This document shows, one piece after another, positions 59,631 to 64,000 of a stretch of DNA of 64,000 bases. A program made the translations under genes and the position numbers. Position 1 is the first letter of the stretch. Each line of letters starts with the position of its first letter. Source of the stretch: Mrakia gelida (taxonomy: Eukaryota; Basidiomycota; Tremellomycetes; Cystofilobasidiales; Mrakiaceae); NCBI GenBank assembly GCA_024345305.1, contig BRON01000008.1, positions 1,240,001-1,304,000 of the forward strand, read 5' to 3'. A model generated the notes under the pieces. That model was not told the DNA's origin. It saw only the letters and a list, made by a program, of their open reading frames with translations, and did not search any database.

Positions 59631-60261
59631 GTGCAGTCTTGAGTGGGCGGGCGGGATGGGTTTAAAACTGTAGATTTGATTTTACTGCAGGGGCAGGTAG
59701 GGAAGGGCGGGGGAATGAATGACTGGATCTCTTTTCGGCTTGTGGGAGGAGGAGGAAGACAGAGGGAGAGGGAGATGAGCAGGGAGACGAGAGAGCGCGG
59801 ACTCGGAGGGCGGCTGGGTGGACGAGGAGGTCGCTGCTGTTGGGGAGGGTGCGCTTGGTATCGAGAGAGGATGGCGGAGCTTCGCGCGGTGAGCTGTTTC
59901 GCCGCGAGTCGAAGCTGGAGGGAAGGGAGAAGAGAACTCGGGAAGGAGCGACGCGGTTTGGACGATTCAAGACGCGAGCGACTTTGCGAGTCTCTTGCTC
60001 CTCTCCCAGACCTCGCGAAACCTCAAACCTCAGGCCCAGAGTTCTTTGTCCCTCCGCTCACCCGCGAGCCTAAAATTCTCACAAAGTCTCAATCGGGCCT
60101 GGGCCTTCCCTTCGGATCTTCATCCGTAGATGAATTCAATCAGGTCCCTCCTCCCCTCTCTTCCCTGCCTTCCCGTTTCTTCTCTCGAACCACATCCCAC
60201 ACCTCCTACCCTCTTTCCCAACTCTAAAACCGCTTCTTCTGGTATCTTGCTTGGTTCCTCG
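59631..60261. other. Intergenic, tandem genes
   Basis: This 630-bp stretch holds the ATP16 3' UTR and the promoter of the RING gene. No gene is seen. Confidence 0.45.
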
Positions 60262-62788
60262 ATGTCCTCTACGGTGTACGACTACCATCAACTCGACAGC
60301 ATCAACCAGAACTTGGTGAGCTTCGTCCCTCCCCTCGTTCCTCCTTCACCGCCTCCTCTTCTCTTCGACCTTCCCTCCAGCTTCATTCAGGCTCGCTAAC
60401 CTCTCGCTCTCGCTCACAGATCTGCTGCCTATGTCACTCTCCGTTCATCAACCCTGGTGAGCTCTCCTCTTGACCCTTATCAGGAGCTGGAAGGAGGACG
60501 AGGAACGACCCCAAGCGAGTCGAGCTCACACTTCCCTCCTCCTCCTCTCCTCCCTCTCTTCTCTCAGTCCAAACACCCTGCTCCCACGTCTTCTGCTCCG
60601 CCTGCATCACCACCTCCCTCACCCACTCCCCTACCTGCCCCGTAGATCGAAGAGATCTCGCTCAATCGGATCTCACCGACGCTCCCGTGGTCATCAGAAA
60701 CGTACGTTGGGGAGGACGACTCACGAAGGGAGCAAAGCGAGGTCGAGGCGACTTTGATTGACCAAATCGTTTGGTCTTCTCTCGTTCTTAGATGGTCAAC
60801 GAGCTCCTGGTCAACTGCTCGTGCTCTGAGGTCGTCCAGAGACAGGATTTGGACAGTCACAAGAAGAGCGTTTGTCTGTTTCTTCTCGTCGCTTGCGGGT
60901 CAGTTCGCCCTCGTCCCCCTCTCTCTCTCGTCGGGTGTTCGAGGTTTCGGTTCCTTGGCTGACTTTGGTTCTGATTTGGGATCCCTCGGTGCTAGGTGTG
61001 GAGTGAAGCTGTTGAAGAAAGACATGGAGGGACATTTGGAGTCGTGTGAGCATCGGATGACGGAGTGTGAGCTTTGCGAGGGGAGGATGAAGGTGTTGGA
61101 GGTTGAGGTGAGATCAGACTTCGTTTGGTCCGTTTTACTTCTTCGTTGCTGTGACTGACTCGATGGTTTGGTTTGGTCAGTCGCATGTTTCGAGCTGTCC
61201 TTCGACTCCTACGTCCTGTAGACACTGCTCTCGTCCTATCCCTCGGTCGCTGATCGTCGAGCACGCGTCGAAGTGGTGAGTCGTCGCTTTTCCTCGTTCC
61301 TTGTTTCAAAATCGAGCTACACTCTAACGATGGCTCTCGACTCTCTCCTACAGCCTCCTCGGTCTGAGCTCGTGCAGCCAAGCATCCAACGGATGCTCTT
61401 GGAAAGGTCAACGCTCGCTCCTACCCACACACCTTGAGACTTGTCCGTTCGACGCGATCAAGGGCTTCTTCGCCATCAACGACGCTCGAGTCTCAGCTGA
61501 GAGCGCAATGAGGAGGGAGACGGATGTGAAGGTGGATCAGCTGCAGGAGGATGTGGTGTCGCTGAGGAGGGAGCTGGACGGGACGAAGAAACAGCTGGAG
61601 GAGTCGAGGCAGGTGAGTCGACGCGTCGACTCGTTCCTCCTCTTTCGACTTCGCTTTGCTGACTGCGGTTTACATCTACTCTCAGGAAATCACATCTCTA
61701 CAAACTCTGATGTTCACTTCCCTTGGACCCTACGCCGTCTCGCCCTCCGCCTCCTCCCTGTCTCCAGCAGCCGACTTCTTCCTACAACCTCAGACCCAAC
61801 CTCAACCTCCCACCTCGTTCTCCACAACTCTCCGACTCCCCTTCGTCCGTCGTCGTTCCCTCCCATCCTCCCACTACCTCACCTTCGACCCAACCGCCCC
61901 TCCCTCCGACGATCCTCAATCCATTCGGCCTCTCCCTTCCGTCCTCTCGCCAGCTCCTCCCGCTCAACGGATGCGACCTCTCCCAACTCCAGCCCAGTCT
62001 CCATCACCTCCAAACCCCATCCCAGGTCAACAACAGATCTTCTTCGACCTTCATCGCCTCCCACCTCAAAACGCACAGTTCCTCCGAGACGCACTGCCGC
62101 CCTCTCCCACCGGCTCGCCTCGCTCTCAGCAGCACCAACAGTCGCTCTCGACGACGACGGAGGAAGGTTCGCCGACGAGACGACCCGCTCGTCCTCCTGC
62201 TGCTCCCATCGAGGCAAACTTCCTGGCACTGGTGGATACGATCTCGGATGTTGTGAGAGCGATGGACTCGTTGGAGAGGAAGAGCGATTTGATGCTTACG
62301 GCGGAGGTGAGTCTTCGTCGCGTCGACCACCCTCTCGCTCGAATTCAACTGACTCCCCTTTTTTGCTTCGCAGACCCTCCGCCTGATGGAGGAAATCGGA
62401 GCTCTTCGATCCATCACCCACTCTCTTCGCATGCAACTTCACCAGTTCGTCCAGTCATCCTCTCCTCTCCCACTCTTCCTGCTCTCTCAAACTGACTGAA
62501 ATGTGCCGTCTTCCCCTTCGTCTCGGCAGCATCACCATGAACCTCACTCCCTCCTCCACTACGACTTCCACCGCCACCGCCTCCCGTCGAATGACCGCCT
62601 CTCCAGGTCGAACTCCAACCACCGACTCCTCGCAAGATCGAGATCGAGCGGATCCTCCCAGTCAAACCGAAACTGTCGTTTCAATGGCCTACTCGTCGAG
62701 AGGAGGAAGAGGACCCCAAGGCCCCGTTCCGTACACGGAGGTGGTGACGAGGAGGACGTCGTCTTCGGATGCTTCCTACAGGCTTTGA
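60262..62788 (+). CDS. RING and TRAF-type zinc-finger E3 ubiquitin ligase
   Basis: About nine exons run from ATG 60262 (MSSTVYDYHQLDSINQNL) to a TGA at 62788, roughly 650 residues. The RING is ICCLCHSPFINP, TPCSHVFCSACI and PTCPVDRRDL, split by two introns. TRAF-type Cys/His fingers follow: VNCSCSEVVQRQDLDSH, CGVKLLKKDMEGHLESC, TECELC, SHVSSCPSTPTSCRHC and NGCSWKGQRSLLPTHLETC. A coiled coil (VDQLQEDVVSLRRELDG) comes next. The remainder is Pro/Ser-rich with a late helical segment (FLALVDTISDVVRAMDSLERK and LRLMEEIGALRSI). The arrangement is that of TRAF-like RING ligases of fungi; the substrate is unknown. Splice junction CAC|..|ATC near 62433-62528 joins the last exon in frame. Confidence 0.85.
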
Positions 62789-63115
62789 GGGGAGAGAGCG
62801 AACGGTGGACCCGCGCGACGACGACGAGTTGACGAAGAGTTGATTCTTGTACTGCTGTTTTCTATGCCTTCTTACTGCACATGCTCATATTGATGATTTT
62901 ACGACGATTCATATGTGTCTCGGTCTCTCTGCTTTAGGTGACTATCCTTGACGACGGCTCTCGATATGAAAGGCGCTCGATCTCTTTCGTTCGAAACACC
63001 AACCATCACCTTCTTCTCTTCTCTTCCTTCTTTGGGCAAAGTCTCCCTCTCCTACGGGAATACCTGTTTACTCATAACTCCTCGTATCCACCTTCGAGCT
63101 CGGAAGACTTCCAAG
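62789..63115. other. Intergenic, tandem genes
   Basis: This is the 3' UTR of the RING gene and the upstream region of the right-edge gene. No gene is seen. Confidence 0.45.
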
Positions 63116-64000
63116 ATGAGCAGCGAAGGCGTCAACCCAGTCGGTCCGCCTTTTCCTCGAGCAAACGACGAAGCTCAACATCCTCCTCCTCCTCCCTCCC
63201 TCCCTCACCACACCACTCCTCCTCACCAGCCATCCCTCCCACCACCACCACCTCAAAGCCAGACCTCTATCATCCCCATCTCACCCTCCAAACCCACCTC
63301 CTCCTCATCCGAACCAAAATCGTTCCTTCAACTCGGAGCTCCTCCCTCCTCCTCCTCTTCTCCCTCCTCTCCCTTCTGCTGGCTCTGCGGAGCAGGAAAC
63401 GAAGATTCGCGATTCTTCAAGCGGCTTGAGTTTATCGAGTCTCTTCCAGGTGGAAATGGAGCGCTGTACAGGTTCGGGAGGTTGTCGTGCTGGCGATGCA
63501 GCGTCCTGTGGTTGAAGATTATGACGGGGGATGTTGAAGGGCAGTTTGGCGAACGTCTTCGGAACCTGGGACCTTTGGAGAGAGGGACGTTCACGACGGC
63601 TGTGATGAAGGCGAAGGGGTTGGAGCGGAGAGCATCGCTGGTGGGGGTGAAGGGGAGTGGGGAGAGTCGAATAGAAGTTACGTCGTCGTCGTCGGCGAGT
63701 TCATCTCGTCCCTCGAACCCTCTCGAACCAGCAGCCATTCCTCTTCTACCTCCACTGCCTGCTCAAATGAGCTCACCGAACCCCTCATCTCATCCTCCCT
63801 CGAAGTTGTGGTCGTCGAAACGACCGAGAGTCGACTCGAACAGCCACTCCGACGCACTCGAGTCCCACTCCGACTCCCATCCTCAAGAACCCCACGAGAA
63901 ATTTTCACCTCCTCTTCCTCATCAGGACAAGACGACGCATCCCACCGTCGCCATCCCGGAGCTTCTCAACCCCGAAGCGGTCTCGATCTCAGTCGCAGCT
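63116..64000 (+). CDS. CxxC...CxxC zinc-finger protein related to the BRCT/Myb pair, cut by the window edge
   Basis: ATG 63116 (MSSEGVNPVGPPFPRAND) opens a frame that runs uninterrupted for 295 codons to the window end. A Pro/His/Ser-rich N-terminus leads to SFLQLGAPP and then a Cys module: PFCWLCGAGNEDSRFFKRLEF, about 35 residues, then LSCWRCSVLWLKI (63373-63510). Spacing and aromatic residues around the Cys pairs resemble the C-terminal modules of the two BRCT/Myb proteins (CFFC..CDVC and CYFC..CRFC). A basic SSKRPRVDS stretch later on also matches SSKRTRVDS in the first paralogue. No BRCT or Myb region is seen before the edge. Downstream exons are needed to know the full architecture. Confidence 0.7.
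   Translation, partial: MSSEGVNPVGPPFPRANDEAQHPPPPPSLPHHTTPPHQPSLPPPPPQSQTSIIPISPSKPTSSSSEPKSFLQLGAPPSSSSSPSSPFCWLCGAGNEDSRFFKRLEFIESLPGGNGALYRFGRLSCWRCSVLWLKIMTGDVEGQFGERLRNLGPLERGTFTTAVMKAKGLERRASLVGVKGSGESRIEVTSSSSASSSRPSNPLEPAAIPLLPPLPAQMSSPNPSSHPPSKLWSSKRPRVDSNSHSDALESHSDSHPQEPHEKFSPPLPHQDKTTHPTVAIPELLNPEAVSISVAA

Noticed and set aside
61656..62495. Competing frames in the Pro-rich exon of the RING gene
   Set aside because: Only the frame reading EITSLQTLMFTSLGP joins the upstream coiled coil and the downstream LRLMEEIGALRSI exon; the other two are shadows.

Overview
This window reads as nuclear DNA of a basidiomycete fungus, most likely a Pucciniomycotina (Microbotryomycetes, red-yeast-like) species. 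Genes are closely packed on both strands and cut by many short introns of about 60-130 nt. Donors are mostly GTGAGC/GTGAGT, a CTGAC-type branch site is frequent, and the sequence is moderately GC-rich. The proteins are fungal types: Coq5, Pck1, Pus4, Atg6, Psr-type phosphatase, Mam3/CNNM and DUF1765. The lineage call is inference from gene style and protein content. I see no rRNA, tRNA, transposon, CRISPR or prokaryotic feature. Exon coordinates are by-eye splice predictions.

Layout: 1-4019 (-) coiled-coil protein with an N-terminal membrane segment, open at the left edge; 5056-6041 (-) likely complex I accessory subunit; 6277-9149 (-) ABC1/UbiB kinase-like protein (ADCK1/Mcp2 type); 9312-10035 (+) roadblock dynein light chain; 10525-16892 (+) large DUF1765-type protein; 17369-18775 (-) COQ5; 20000-23348 (+) BRCT/Myb/zinc-finger protein; 23660-28093 (-) gamma-tubulin complex component; 28419-31107 (+) a second BRCT/Myb/zinc-finger protein; 31519-33650 (+) methyltransferase; 33694-34734 (-) unrecognised small protein; 35061-36728 (-) PUS4; 37189-42478 (+) AlkB-type dioxygenase with zinc ribbons; 42811-45757 (-) PCK1; 47744-48562 (+) single-pass membrane protein; 48953-51700 (-) CNNM/Mam3; 53010-55376 (-) Psr-type CTD phosphatase; 55920-58225 (-) ATG6; 58428-59630 (+) ATP16; 60262-62788 (+) RING/TRAF-type E3; 63116 to the right edge (+) a zinc-finger protein related to the two BRCT/Myb proteins.

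The most interesting content is the BRCT/Myb/zinc-finger group. Two neighbouring genes (20000-23348 and 28419-31107) share an N-terminal BRCT-like region with an intron at the same place, Rap1-like Myb repeats, and a C-terminal CxxC...CxxC module ending in the same basic tail. A third gene at the right edge carries a related CxxC...CxxC module. All five Myb repeats in the first two genes are split by a phase-0 intron at the same position, just before an HPSRT-like motif. This suggests a locally expanded, lineage-specific family of DNA-binding proteins, possibly telomeric or chromatin-associated.

Several housekeeping genes serve mitochondria and carbon metabolism (complex I subunit, two CoQ-related genes, ATP synthase delta, PEPCK). 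They are interleaved with unrelated genes and nothing shows that they are co-regulated. Other recurrent signals are an ACGCGT word that recurs inside introns and several microexons of 11-22 nt.
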